Source of the DNA: Pseudomonadota bacterium | Lineage (GTDB): Bacteria; Pseudomonadota; Alphaproteobacteria; Sphingomonadales; Sphingomonadaceae | DNA length: 32,975 bases | Direction: 5' to 3' | Assembly (NCBI GenBank): GCA_029781465.1 | Contig: JAKOWQ010000185.1 | Span: 1 to 32,975, forward strand | Shown: piece after piece, positions 1 to 8,525 of the stretch | Position numbering within the stretch: position 1 is the first letter of the stretch | Layout: the number at the start of each line of letters is the position of its first letter | Notes under the pieces: model-generated | Told to the model about the DNA's origin: nothing | Databases searched by the model: none | What the model saw: only the letters and a program-made list of their open reading frames with translations | Program-made: the position numbers and the translations under genes

Positions 1-49
1 CGGCATTTTCGATCCCGCCAAAGGGTTTGTGTTTGCGCGAGGTCAACAT
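1..49 (-). CDS. Possible 5' end of a divergent gene (partial, unrecognised)
   Basis: An ATG at 49 reading leftward opens a frame of 16 codons that runs off the window edge (MLTSRKHKPFGGIENA). It is preceded on the minus strand by AAGG eight bases before the ATG, a reasonable ribosome binding site. Third-position GC (about two thirds of codons) is better than that of the antisense frame. It would be divergent from the TonB receptor gene with about 113 bases between starts. The product is not recognised, and 16 residues are too few for any family call. An open plus-strand frame over the same bases (2-145) is the alternative reading. Confidence 0.3.
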   Translation of the reverse strand, partial: MLTSRKHKPFGGIENA

Positions 50-162
50 GTCGCTAGCCTTCGCGGCATGGCCATTTCTGGCCGTCTATCCTTGGCATCC
101 AACTTGGGCGCCACATCTCATTGGAGCCGTGTCGCAGCGGCATGATCGATAGGGGCAAATAC

Positions 163-3100
163 ATGATGAACCGTCACAAGCGCGCGCTTTCGTGCGCGAC
201 AAGCCTGCGTGGTGCAGTGCTTGCCACCGCTTTGGTGGCCCTGGCCAGCCCGATGGCCGCCTTCGCGCAGGAAAGCGCGCCTGATTGTGTCGACGCGAAC
301 GGCGATGGCACCTGCGACAGCGCCGCGGATGGCACGATCGTCGTCACCGGCTCGCGCACCCGCCGCGACAATTTCGATACCCCCTCGCAGGTCAACGTGA
401 TCAACCGCGAAGACCAGATTCTTGCCGGTTCGACCTCGACCGCCGAAGTGCTGCAGGCTGCTTCGGTCACCTCGGGCACGTCACAGATCAACGGCTCGTT
501 CCTTGGCTTTGTGTCCGAAGGCGGCCCGGCGGCAAGCACGGTCGGTCTGCGCGGGCTTTCCTCCTCGCGTACACTGGTCCTGCTCAACGGACGCCGCCTG
601 GCCCCGGCCGGTGTCGGCCCGCAGCTGGTCGCGGCCGACCTCAACGTTCTGCCCTCGGCGGTGATCCGCCAGATCGAAGTGCTGCGCGAGGGCGCCTCGT
701 CGGTCTACGGTTCGGACGCTATCGCGGGCGTGATCAACGTCATCACCGAACCCAAGGTCGATGGTGTGACTTTCGACCTGTTCACCAACCAGCCGATCGA
801 GCACGGCGGCGGCGGGCGGAACTATCGCGGCTCGGTCGTGGCCGGCAAGGTCTGGGACCGCGGCCACATCACCGCCTCGTTCGAATACCGCGAACAGACC
901 GGCATGCGCGTGGGTGACCGCGATCTGTTTAGCTGCCCGCGTGACCTCTATTTCAGTCCGACCACCGGCCAGGAAGTCGGCGCGGTCGATCCGGCCACCG
1001 GCCAGCTGATGTGCTTCCCCTATACCACCAACGGTGGTTCGGGCATCGCCAGCGGGTACGGCATTTTCTTCAACTTCAACAACGGCCAATCGGGTCGTAT
1101 TACCTATGACAAGGATGGCACCACCCGTCTGGTCAACGGGCTGTTCCGCGTCGGGCCCAGCCCGCAGCAGCTGAAGGACCACGTTCTTTCGCCGGTGAAG
1201 ACCTATACCGGTTTCCTCAACGCCGCTTACGAGCTCGATGGTCTTGGCGACGCCGAAATCTACACCGAGGCGCTGTTCACCCGCCGTGAATCCCATCAGG
1301 ATTTCACCGGCCAGATCAGCATCAACCCGGTCAACCTCGATGGCGGCATCGAAGTGTATGGCGGCAGCTACGCCGGAACGCCCCTGTCGGATTATGGCTA
1401 TCCGACCAGCCCGTTCTTCCCGAATGCGCTCGCCAATCTGGGGATCAACTACTACACCCCGTTCATCGTCCCGGCCTATGAGCGTGAAAGCAAGCAGCGG
1501 GTCGATTTCCTGCGCTGGAACGGCGGTCTGCGCGGAAATCTTGGTTTCGGTGACTGGCGTTATGATGCAAACTTCCAGTATTCGCACACCAATTCGACCT
1601 CCTCGATCGACCAGACCACGCCCGAACGGCTGAGCAATGCGCTCGAAACCGTGCTGGCTCCGGCTGGAACCCCGAGCGAGCTGATCACCCACGCCACCAA
1701 CTATCAGGCCGGCAACGGAGCGGGCTACACCTGCGCCTCGAACGTCAACAGCTCGGGCCAGTTCATCGCCGGATCGACCTGCGTTCCGCTCAACATGTAC
1801 GACGTCGATATCCTGGTTGGCGGACAGATTCCGGCTGCGGTCTGGAACTACCTCTACCAGGCTGACGTGGGCCACACCAAGTTCGACCAGCTGACCGGGG
1901 CGATCAACCTGGACGGCACGCTGTTCGAACTGCCCTGGGGCAAGGTGCGCGCCGCGATCGGTTACGAGCATCGCTATGACAAGATCGTCGACACCCCGTC
2001 GATCGATGCCCAGAACAGCAATCTCTACAACTACAGCTCGGCCCAGATCACCCAGGGTTCGGACACGGTTGATGAGATCTACGGCGAATTGATCATTCCG
2101 CTGATGGCTGACAAGCCGCTGGTCAAGCTGCTCGAGCTCGACGTTTCGGGCCGCTACACCCACTATCGCTCGTATGGTTCGGACTTCACCTACCACTTCA
2201 ACGCACAGTGGGCGGTCAACGACTTCGTCCGGTTCCGCGCCAACTACGGAACCTCGTTCCGCGCGCCGAACCTGTATGAACAGTACGTCGCCGATCAGAC
2301 CGGATTTTACGGTTCGGCATCCGATCCGTGCTCAGGCTTCGGAACTGCCTACGCGCCGGGCGACAATGTCTATGACAACTGCCTTGCCGCGCTGACCCCG
2401 ATCCTTGGCGCCAATGCGGTCAACTACATCTCGACCGCCGGTCCGCAGGTCACGACCCGTGGCGGCGCCGGCTTCCTTTCGGCGGAAACCTCGCGTTCGT
2501 GGGGCGTGGGCGGCGTTCTGACCTTCCCGGTTGGTCCGGGCAACATCTCGTTCGCGACCGACTACTGGAACGTCAAGGTCAAGGGCGAAGTCACCACCCT
2601 TGGCACGCTGATCCTGCGGCGCTGCTATGAGGCAGATGATTTCCCCAACAACAATTACTGCGACCTGATTTCGGCTCGTCGCCCGGCGGGAGACCCCCAG
2701 CAAGGCACATTGTCGTCGTTCATCAACCCCTACCTCAACGTCTCGCAGCAGGCGGCGTCGGGGCTTGATTTCGACTTCCGTTATGCCACCCCGCTCGCCA
2801 ACGGCAAGCTGGTGGTGCGGGCTTCGGCCACGCGCAACATCCACCAGTACTACCAGCTGTTCGCGGACGATCCGGTCGATGATTACAACGGCACGTTGGG
2901 CGTCCAGGGCTTCGGCGCCGGTCCGAAGTGGGTCGGCAACCTCGAAATGCGATACACCTTCCCGGGTGACCGCGTGACCCTGCGTTATGGCGTTGATTAT
3001 GTCGGCAAGCAGGATTCCTCGCTGGGTTCGACCATCGGGGCGGCGTTCCTGGGCCAGGTCAATGTCGACCTGATCGCCGAGGAATACTGGAAGCACGGCA

Positions 3101-3297
3101 TCTCGCTGCAGTACAAGTGGCCCGATATCGGTCAGATCACCTTCGGTGTGAACAACCTGTTCGGGGCGACCCCGCCGGTGATCTCGTCGTGCCCGGTCTC
3201 GTCGTGCCAGTACACGCGCATCGGGAACGTGTTCAATTCGAGCAACTACGACATTCGCGGTCGTCAGGTGTTCCTGAACGTCACCCGTTCGTTCTGA
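163..3297 (+). CDS. TonB-dependent outer-membrane receptor (receptor 1)
   Basis: This is a TonB-dependent transporter of 1044 residues, a 22-strand outer-membrane barrel driven by TonB/ExbBD; its ligand is unknown. The start is ATG at 163 (or the adjacent ATG at 166), six bases after AGGGGC; an in-frame TTG at 121 lacks a ribosome site. A signal peptide ends near AAFAQ (residue 36). A Cys-bracketed acidic segment DCVDANGDGTCD (about 41-52) follows, then the TonB box TIVVTG (about 58-63). The plug domain carries LRGLSSSRTLVLLNGRR and GSDAIAGVINVIT. The barrel ends in terminal Phe, as expected for BAM insertion. Several predicted loops hold close cysteine pairs, for example DPCSGFG...YDNC and RRCYEADDFPNNNYC. 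It is clearly paralogous to the receptor at 5384 (same leader, plug and Cys-pair pattern). Family call is secure; substrate is not inferable. Confidence 0.96.
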   Translation: MMNRHKRALSCATSLRGAVLATALVALASPMAAFAQESAPDCVDANGDGTCDSAADGTIVVTGSRTRRDNFDTPSQVNVINREDQILAGSTSTAEVLQAASVTSGTSQINGSFLGFVSEGGPAASTVGLRGLSSSRTLVLLNGRRLAPAGVGPQLVAADLNVLPSAVIRQIEVLREGASSVYGSDAIAGVINVITEPKVDGVTFDLFTNQPIEHGGGGRNYRGSVVAGKVWDRGHITASFEYREQTGMRVGDRDLFSCPRDLYFSPTTGQEVGAVDPATGQLMCFPYTTNGGSGIASGYGIFFNFNNGQSGRITYDKDGTTRLVNGLFRVGPSPQQLKDHVLSPVKTYTGFLNAAYELDGLGDAEIYTEALFTRRESHQDFTGQISINPVNLDGGIEVYGGSYAGTPLSDYGYPTSPFFPNALANLGINYYTPFIVPAYERESKQRVDFLRWNGGLRGNLGFGDWRYDANFQYSHTNSTSSIDQTTPERLSNALETVLAPAGTPSELITHATNYQAGNGAGYTCASNVNSSGQFIAGSTCVPLNMYDVDILVGGQIPAAVWNYLYQADVGHTKFDQLTGAINLDGTLFELPWGKVRAAIGYEHRYDKIVDTPSIDAQNSNLYNYSSAQITQGSDTVDEIYGELIIPLMADKPLVKLLELDVSGRYTHYRSYGSDFTYHFNAQWAVNDFVRFRANYGTSFRAPNLYEQYVADQTGFYGSASDPCSGFGTAYAPGDNVYDNCLAALTPILGANAVNYISTAGPQVTTRGGAGFLSAETSRSWGVGGVLTFPVGPGNISFATDYWNVKVKGEVTTLGTLILRRCYEADDFPNNNYCDLISARRPAGDPQQGTLSSFINPYLNVSQQAASGLDFDFRYATPLANGKLVVRASATRNIHQYYQLFADDPVDDYNGTLGVQGFGAGPKWVGNLEMRYTFPGDRVTLRYGVDYVGKQDSSLGSTIGAAFLGQVNVDLIAEEYWKHGISLQYKWPDIGQITFGVNNLFGATPPVISSCPVSSCQYTRIGNVFNSSNYDIRGRQVFLNVTRSF

Positions 3298-3342
3298 TAG
3301 GCCGGGCCGCCCGGCAGGTCCGGGTGGCTCAAGGCGAACTGC

Positions 3343-3376
3343 AAGGGGGGCGGGACTACAAAGTCCCGCCCCTTTT
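3343..3376 (+). terminator. Strong intrinsic terminator after receptor 1
   Basis: A GC-rich stem pairs 3347-3357 with 3362-3372 around a four-base ACAA loop. It extends through two G-T pairs and two A-T pairs to 3343/3376, ending in TTTT. It lies 46 bases after the receptor stop and only 32 bases before the sulfotransferase start, so it probably limits read-through into that gene. Confidence 0.85.
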
Positions 3377-3408
3377 CGTTAGGGTCAAAAGATGGCCGGA
3401 GAATCCCC

Positions 3409-5124
3409 ATGACCAGTGCACAGGTTCCCGGGCCGATCGCGGCCCTGCGCGCCAGATCTGTAGCCTTGCGGGCCAGTGGCGACCTGGCCGGCGCTGAAGC
3501 AGCCGAGCTCGAAGCCATCGCCGCGGGGATCGAACGCCCCGAATTCCGCGCCGCCGAGGCGGCCTTTGACGATGGGAATCTCGAGCAGGCCGAAGTGCTG
3601 CTCCGTGCCCACCTGCGCAACGACCCGCTCGATCCTGCGGGCGCGCTGATGCTTGGCCAGATCGCGGCCAAGTGCGGCGCCGCGCGTGAGGCGACAAACC
3701 TGTTCATGCGGGCGATAAAGCTGGCGCCGGCCTATCTCGAGGCCCAACTCTCGCTCGCCAAGCACCACCGCGACCATGGCGAATACGACGCCGCGCTCGC
3801 CGCCGCACAAGTCATCCTCGCGCGCCAGCCCGATCACTTGCCCGCGCTATCGCTGCGCGCCTCGCTGTTTGAACAACTGCGCCGTTTCGAGGAAGCCGAC
3901 GCGGCATTCGAGGAACTGCACCGACGCCATCCCGGCGATGCCCGTGGCTGGGCCAACCACGCCTTCATGCTCAAGACCGTCGGGCGCCAGACCGATGCGA
4001 TCGACGCTTATCGCAAGGCTCTGGCACTCGATCCCGGACACGGGCACGCCTGGTGGGGCCTTTCCAACCTCAAGACCTACCGTTTCGATGCCGATGATAT
4101 CGCCGCAATGCGCCAGGCGCTTGCCGTTGACGATCTGTCCGGGGAAGCGCGCACCCACCTGTGGTTCGCGCTGGGCAAGGCGCTGGACGACACGGACCAG
4201 CCCGAGCAGGCCTTTGCCGCCTATTCGTCGGGGGCGGAGATCCGGCTTCGGGCGCATCCCTATGATCCGCAGAAGGTGCAGGATCACGTCTCGAAGTCGC
4301 AGCGTACCTGCACCAGCGCGTTCTTCGCGGCCCGCCAGGACTGGGGAAGCCAGGCGTCCGATCCGATCTTCATCGTCAGCCTGCCACGTTCGGGATCGAC
4401 GCTGATCGAGCAGATCCTGGCGAGCCATCCCGCTGTCGAAGGGACCGAAGAACTCAAGGATATCGAACGCATCGCGCTGTCGCTGGGGCCGAAAGGCGGC
4501 ACCGGGGCATGGCTCGATGCACTTGGCGAAATGGGCGCTGCCGATCTGGCCCGGCTGGGCGATCACTATGTCGAGGCGACGCGCCGGTTTCGCCATACCG
4601 ATCGCCCGCGCTTTACCGACAAGATGCCCAGCAACTGGGTCTATGCCGGGCTGATCCATTCAATCCTGCCCCGGGCCAAGATCGTCTCGGTGCGGCGCCA
4701 CCCGCTTGGCTGCGGCTTTGCCAACTATTCGCAGCACTTTAACTGGGGCATCAATTTTTCCTACGATCTGGAACACATCGGAGGATTCTATCGCGCCTTC
4801 GTGCGCCAGATGGCCCATTTCGATGCGGTGTTGCCTGGACGTGTACATCACGTGATCTACGAGGATCTGGTCCAGAATACCGAAAGCGAAGTGCGCCGCC
4901 TGCTCGATTACCTCGAATTGCCGTTCGATGAAGGATGCCTGCGCTTCTTTGAAACCAGCAGGCCGGTCTATACCCCCAGCTCGGAGCAGGTCCGCACTCC
5001 GATCAACAGCGAAGGCATGGAGCGCTGGAAGCGTTACGAGCCCTGGCTGGGGCCGCTAAAGCAGGCGCTGGGCGATGTGCTCGATTGCTATCCGCAAGTG
5101 CCGCCGGGAATCTCCTCGCAATGA
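3409..5124 (+). CDS. TPR-repeat sulfotransferase fusion protein
   Basis: This 571-residue protein has no signal peptide, so it is probably cytoplasmic. The N-terminal half (about 1-270) is a run of TPR-like helical repeats, including AYLEAQLSLAKHHRDHGEYDAAL and HAWWGLSNLKTYRF. The C-terminal half is a PAPS-type sulfotransferase domain. Its 5'-phosphosulfate-binding loop is IVSLPRSGSTLIEQIL, with LPRSGST at 325-331. A 3'-phosphate-binding region follows at VSVRRHPLGCGFANYSQHF (427-445). Sulfotransferases of this fold move sulfate from PAPS to a hydroxyl or amine; TPRs usually bind a protein or peptide. The start ATG is five bases after GGAGAA. It lies between two paralogous TonB receptors on the same strand, just after the receptor 1 terminator. 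The acceptor is unknown; a receptor, its ligand or an envelope glycan are all possible. Confidence 0.92.
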   Translation: MTSAQVPGPIAALRARSVALRASGDLAGAEAAELEAIAAGIERPEFRAAEAAFDDGNLEQAEVLLRAHLRNDPLDPAGALMLGQIAAKCGAAREATNLFMRAIKLAPAYLEAQLSLAKHHRDHGEYDAALAAAQVILARQPDHLPALSLRASLFEQLRRFEEADAAFEELHRRHPGDARGWANHAFMLKTVGRQTDAIDAYRKALALDPGHGHAWWGLSNLKTYRFDADDIAAMRQALAVDDLSGEARTHLWFALGKALDDTDQPEQAFAAYSSGAEIRLRAHPYDPQKVQDHVSKSQRTCTSAFFAARQDWGSQASDPIFIVSLPRSGSTLIEQILASHPAVEGTEELKDIERIALSLGPKGGTGAWLDALGEMGAADLARLGDHYVEATRRFRHTDRPRFTDKMPSNWVYAGLIHSILPRAKIVSVRRHPLGCGFANYSQHFNWGINFSYDLEHIGGFYRAFVRQMAHFDAVLPGRVHHVIYEDLVQNTESEVRRLLDYLELPFDEGCLRFFETSRPVYTPSSEQVRTPINSEGMERWKRYEPWLGPLKQALGDVLDCYPQVPPGISSQ

Positions 5125-5154
5125 TTCAGGCGGTCATTTGTCGACCTTTTCAAG

Positions 5155-5186
5155 TAACTTTAGTTATTTTCATTAGATAGCATAAT
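5155..5186 (+). promoter_or_regulatory. AT-rich candidate promoter/operator zone of receptor 2
   Basis: In a GC-rich window, about 5145-5190 is strikingly AT-rich. It contains the palindrome TAACT-TT-AGTTA (5155-5166) and a plausible -10 element CATAAT (5181-5186). No convincing -35 hexamer was found at 17 bases. The whole gap 5125-5383 holds no supportable gene. It contains this zone, an inverted repeat at 5201-5221 and the hairpins listed separately. Confidence 0.35.
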
Positions 5187-5200
5187 ATTGATGGCTCACT

Positions 5201-5221
5201 GTGATGTGAAAGCAACATCAC
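5201..5221. repeat. Inverted repeat GTGATGT-N7-ACATCAC
   Basis: Perfect 7-base arms are separated by 7 bases, just downstream of the candidate -10 at 5181. There is no T-run on either side, so it does not look like a terminator. An operator for a dimeric regulator, or a hairpin in the receptor 2 leader RNA, would fit. Confidence 0.5.
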
Positions 5222-5278
5222 GGAATCAATTCGTTGCTCAACTGTAACAAGATATTGCAACCCGATACTTGTGATTTA

Positions 5279-5320
5279 CCCCGGCACCATGACCCTTGCG
5301 GTCGGCTTCCGGTGCCGGGG
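5279..5320 (+). promoter_or_regulatory. Long-stem hairpin in the receptor 2 leader
   Basis: Perfect 10-base arms, CCCCGGCACC (5279-5288) and GGTGCCGGGG (5311-5320), enclose 22 bases that hold a nested stem GACC/GGTC (5291-5294 with 5300-5303). It lies about 65 bases before the start codon. It is not followed by a T-run, so a structural leader element is more likely than a terminator. Confidence 0.5.
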
Positions 5321-5347
5321 CAAACTTGCCCGGAAGTTTCTTGAAAA

Positions 5348-5370
5348 GCCGCGGGTCGCGGCGAGTTTTT
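5348..5370 (+). terminator. Attenuator-like hairpin directly before the receptor 2 ribosome site
   Basis: The stem GCCGCG-GGT-CGCGGC (5348-5362) is followed by GAG and five T residues (5366-5370). The ribosome site AGGGGC (5371-5376) begins immediately afterwards. The layout resembles an intrinsic terminator placed to control entry into the gene at 5384. The loop is only three bases, so function is uncertain. Confidence 0.4.
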
Positions 5371-5383
5371 AGGGGCAAGAAAC

Positions 5384-8300
5384 ATGAACACCCAATTCAA
5401 GCGCGCGCTTTCGGGCGCGACCTGCCTGCGTGGGGCAGCTGTGGTTTCCGCGCTGGTTGCTCTCAGCAGCCCGGTGGCCGCATTCGCCCAGGATGCGCCG
5501 GCCGACTGCGTTGACGGCAGCGGCGCCGCCTGCGGCAAGGAAGCGACCATTGTCGTCACCGGCTCGCGCATTCGCCGCCCGGACAATTACAAGACCCCCG
5601 ATCCGGTTCAGGTCATCACCCGTGAGGAAACCACCCAGGCCGGCTTCAACTCGACCGCGGACGTGCTGCAGAGCACGTCGGTGACCAACGGCACCGCCCA
5701 GATCAACAACTCGTTCGGCGGCTTTGTCACTGCCGGCGGCCCCGGCGCGAACACCCTGTCGCTGCGTGGCTTCGGCGCGACCCGCACGCTGATCCTGCTC
5801 AACGGTCGCCGCGTCGCCCCGGCCGGTTCGCGCGGCTCGGTCGGTTCGGCCGACCTCAACGTGCTGCCCAGCGCGATGATCGACCACATCGAAGTGCTCA
5901 ACGGCGGCGCCTCGTCGATCTATGGTTCGGACGCGGTTGCGGGCGTGGTCAACATCATCACCCGCGACAAGGTCAAGGGCCTTCAGCTCGAAGCCCAGCT
6001 CAACGCGCCCGATAACGGCGCGGGCCTGGCCCAGCGCTATTCGGTGGTGTTCGGCTACAACACCGATCGCCTGCGCCTTTCGGGCTCGCTCGAATTCTAC
6101 GATCGCGGCGCGATGAAGGTCGGCGATGTCGACTGGACCCAGTGCCAGACCAGCTACCGCAAACTCAATGCCAGTTCGGCCCCCGGAACGGGCGACTTCA
6201 TCGACCCCAAGACCGGCCAGCCCAAGTGCTATCCCACCGGCAGCACCGGCGAAAGCGGCGTGACGATCAACACCATCGGCGTTCCCAACTTCGCCGGCAG
6301 CATCGTCGATCTCGCCGCCGGAATTCCCACCGGCTACGGTACGCTCCCGACTTCGGCCGGGTTTGGCGCTGCCCCGACCACGACCACGATCGGCGGCCCG
6401 GCCAACAACCAGCAGGTCTGCAACCGCTTCCGTCCGGATTCGACTGCTACCGGAGCGTTGCCGGGCTGGGAATGCGTTGGTGGCGGCGCCCTTTCGCTGG
6501 GCATCCGCGACACCTTCTCGCCCGCTATCCTCAACAACGACCTGATCTCGCCGGCGCGGGTCTACACCGGCTTCTTCCAGGGCGCCTACGATACGGGCGT
6601 ACTCGGCGATGCTCAGGTCTATGCCGAATTGCTGCTCAACCGGCGCGAATCCAGCCAGACGCAGAACCGCCAGTTCACCATCGACTATCCGTGGAAGAGC
6701 CCGCTGGTTCCCGCCAGCCTGACCTTCCCGGTCCGCTTCCTGCCGCCGCAGGCATCGAACCCGGGGGTCGACGTGGGCGTGCGCGTATTCGCGGACTACG
6801 GCAACTATGAAAACCGCCAGAAGGTCGATTTCATCAAGGCGACCGGCGGCCTGCGCGGCAGCCTCCCCGCCGATTGGCGCTATGACCTGACCTTCTCGAA
6901 GTCATGGTCGGATTCGGACTATACCAGCGACCTGATCCTCACCAACCGGCTCAACCAGAGCCTTGATGTGGTGGCTTCGGGCAGCGGCTTTGCCTGCCGC
7001 GACACCTCCAATGGGTGCATCGCCGCTCCGGCGCTGACCCCGGCGGTGGTTGGCGGGCAGTTCCCGGCAGACTGGTTCAACTGGGTAACCCAGCCGGTCA
7101 CCGGCCACACCGCCTACCGCGAATCGACCGTCAGCCTCGATCTCGATGGCAAGGTGTTCGATCTGCCCGGCGGTCCGGCCCAGGTCGCGCTTGGCTTCGA
7201 ATACCGCAAGTCGTCGATCGACGACACCCCGGCGCTCGACAGCCAGAACGGCAACCTCTACAACTTCACCTCGTCGTCGATCACCCGCGGGTCTGACTCG
7301 GTGTGGGAAGTCTATGGCGAAGCCGAGCTGCCGCTCGTTCGCGACACGCCGGGTATTGAGGACCTGACCTTTACGGTTTCGGGCCGCTACACCCACTACA
7401 AGTCGTACGGCGGGCAGTGGACCTACAAGTTCGGCGGCCGCTATGCCCCGATCACCTGGCTGGCCTTCCGCGGCAGCTACGGCACCTCGTACCGTGCTCC
7501 GGCGCTGTTCGAACAATACCTTGGCGCTACCAGCGGCTTCCAGTCCAGCGCTGGCGATCCGTGCAACAACCTGACTTCGGCTTCCAACCCGGTCCGTGTT
7601 GCCAACTGCGCCTCGGAAGGTATCGGCACGGGCTTCAGCGCCACCTCGAGCATCGCTGTGCTGCAAAAGGGCGGCGCGGCTTCGGGGCTCAAGGCTGAAA
7701 CCTCGAAGAACTGGACGATCGGCGCGGTGATCGAGCCTTCGCTCGGTGCCTTCGGCGATCTCTCGTTCTCGGCCGATTACTTCAACATCCTGGTTTCGAA
7801 CGGGGTTTCGCAGCTTGGCTATTCGACCATTCTGCAGCAGTGCTACGACGATCCGGACTTCCGGGCCGAAAGCATCTGCTCCTACGTCACCCGCAATTCG
7901 GCCGCGCCCTACAACCTGACCGTCGTCACCGGCTATGTGAACATCTCGACCGCCAAGGTTTCGGGCTATGACTTCACGATGCGCTATGCGGTGCCGGTCG
8001 GTCCGGGCAAGCTGACGATCAACGCGGACCTCACCAAGTTCGAAAACCGCTACAACCAGACCCTGCCGACCGATCCGGTTACCAACCTGATCGGCACGCT
8101 CAACAATCCGCGTTGGACCGGCACGCTTGATGTTCGCTACAAGATCAACCGGTGGGACTTCCGCTGGGGTCTTGACTGGATCCAGGGCACCAACAGCTCG
8201 GCCAGCTACCTGGGTCTGAGCCAGGCGACGCGTGACACCTACGTGTTCGAGGCGCCGGACTACTACCTGCACTCGGCCTCAGTGCGTTATCGCGGCGATC

Positions 8301-8455
8301 ACTACGGCATCACTGTCGGCGTGCGCAACCTGTTCGACCGGGAACCGCCGCAGATCTCGTCGGGTGCCTACAACCGCATTGGCAACTCCCCGCTCTACAG
8401 CGGTTACGATTTCGCCGGGCGGACCTTCTTCGTGAACCTTTCGGCCGCTTTCTGA
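5384..8455 (+). CDS. TonB-dependent outer-membrane receptor (receptor 2)
   Basis: This 1023-residue TonB-dependent transporter is a paralogue of the receptor at 163. The ATG at 5384 is seven bases after AGGGGC, the same ribosome site as receptor 1. The signal peptide ends at AAFAQ (residue 36). A shortened Cys-bracketed segment DCVDGSGAAC (41-50) follows, then the TonB box TIVVTG (55-60). The plug shows LRGFGATRTLILLNGRR and GSDAVAGVVNIIT. Loop cysteine pairs match receptor 1 in position, for example QCYDDPDFRAESIC and TQCQ...GQPKCYP. The C-terminus is NLSAAF, with terminal Phe. Transcription probably begins in the AT-rich zone near 5180 and passes a structured leader; it ends at the hairpin at 8479. 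Ligand unknown. Conservation of plug and leader with divergent loops suggests a duplication followed by change of ligand specificity (inference). Confidence 0.96.
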   Translation: MNTQFKRALSGATCLRGAAVVSALVALSSPVAAFAQDAPADCVDGSGAACGKEATIVVTGSRIRRPDNYKTPDPVQVITREETTQAGFNSTADVLQSTSVTNGTAQINNSFGGFVTAGGPGANTLSLRGFGATRTLILLNGRRVAPAGSRGSVGSADLNVLPSAMIDHIEVLNGGASSIYGSDAVAGVVNIITRDKVKGLQLEAQLNAPDNGAGLAQRYSVVFGYNTDRLRLSGSLEFYDRGAMKVGDVDWTQCQTSYRKLNASSAPGTGDFIDPKTGQPKCYPTGSTGESGVTINTIGVPNFAGSIVDLAAGIPTGYGTLPTSAGFGAAPTTTTIGGPANNQQVCNRFRPDSTATGALPGWECVGGGALSLGIRDTFSPAILNNDLISPARVYTGFFQGAYDTGVLGDAQVYAELLLNRRESSQTQNRQFTIDYPWKSPLVPASLTFPVRFLPPQASNPGVDVGVRVFADYGNYENRQKVDFIKATGGLRGSLPADWRYDLTFSKSWSDSDYTSDLILTNRLNQSLDVVASGSGFACRDTSNGCIAAPALTPAVVGGQFPADWFNWVTQPVTGHTAYRESTVSLDLDGKVFDLPGGPAQVALGFEYRKSSIDDTPALDSQNGNLYNFTSSSITRGSDSVWEVYGEAELPLVRDTPGIEDLTFTVSGRYTHYKSYGGQWTYKFGGRYAPITWLAFRGSYGTSYRAPALFEQYLGATSGFQSSAGDPCNNLTSASNPVRVANCASEGIGTGFSATSSIAVLQKGGAASGLKAETSKNWTIGAVIEPSLGAFGDLSFSADYFNILVSNGVSQLGYSTILQQCYDDPDFRAESICSYVTRNSAAPYNLTVVTGYVNISTAKVSGYDFTMRYAVPVGPGKLTINADLTKFENRYNQTLPTDPVTNLIGTLNNPRWTGTLDVRYKINRWDFRWGLDWIQGTNSSASYLGLSQATRDTYVFEAPDYYLHSASVRYRGDHYGITVGVRNLFDREPPQISSGAYNRIGNSPLYSGYDFAGRTFFVNLSAAF

Positions 8456-8478
8456 TCGCAAGCGCCATACTGAAAACA

Positions 8479-8508
8479 AAGGGGCGGTACCGCAAGGTGC
8501 CGCCCCTT
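8479..8508. terminator. Bidirectional terminator between convergent genes
   Basis: A 13-pair stem (8479-8491 with 8496-8508, one G-T pair) is closed by a GCAA tetraloop. The plus strand continues CTTCTT. The minus strand continues into a T-rich stretch, TTTGTTTTC. It lies between the stops of receptor 2 (8455) and the minus-strand gene (8526), so it probably serves both. Confidence 0.8.
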
Positions 8509-8525
8509 CTTCTTGGGCGACGCCA

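Noticed and set aside
2-145. Open plus-strand frame at the left edge
   Set aside because: It could be the tail of an upstream gene, but third-position GC is poor and it overlaps the promoter region expected for receptor 1. The opposite strand has a better start signal.
481-2196. 571-codon open frame antisense to receptor 1
   Set aside because: High GC leaves few stops in the opposite strand. Its translation has no family features, while the sense frame is a complete receptor.
5125-5383. Cobalamin riboswitch before receptor 2
   Set aside because: TonB receptor genes often have one, but no B12-box-like conserved core was found. The hairpins present do not match that fold.
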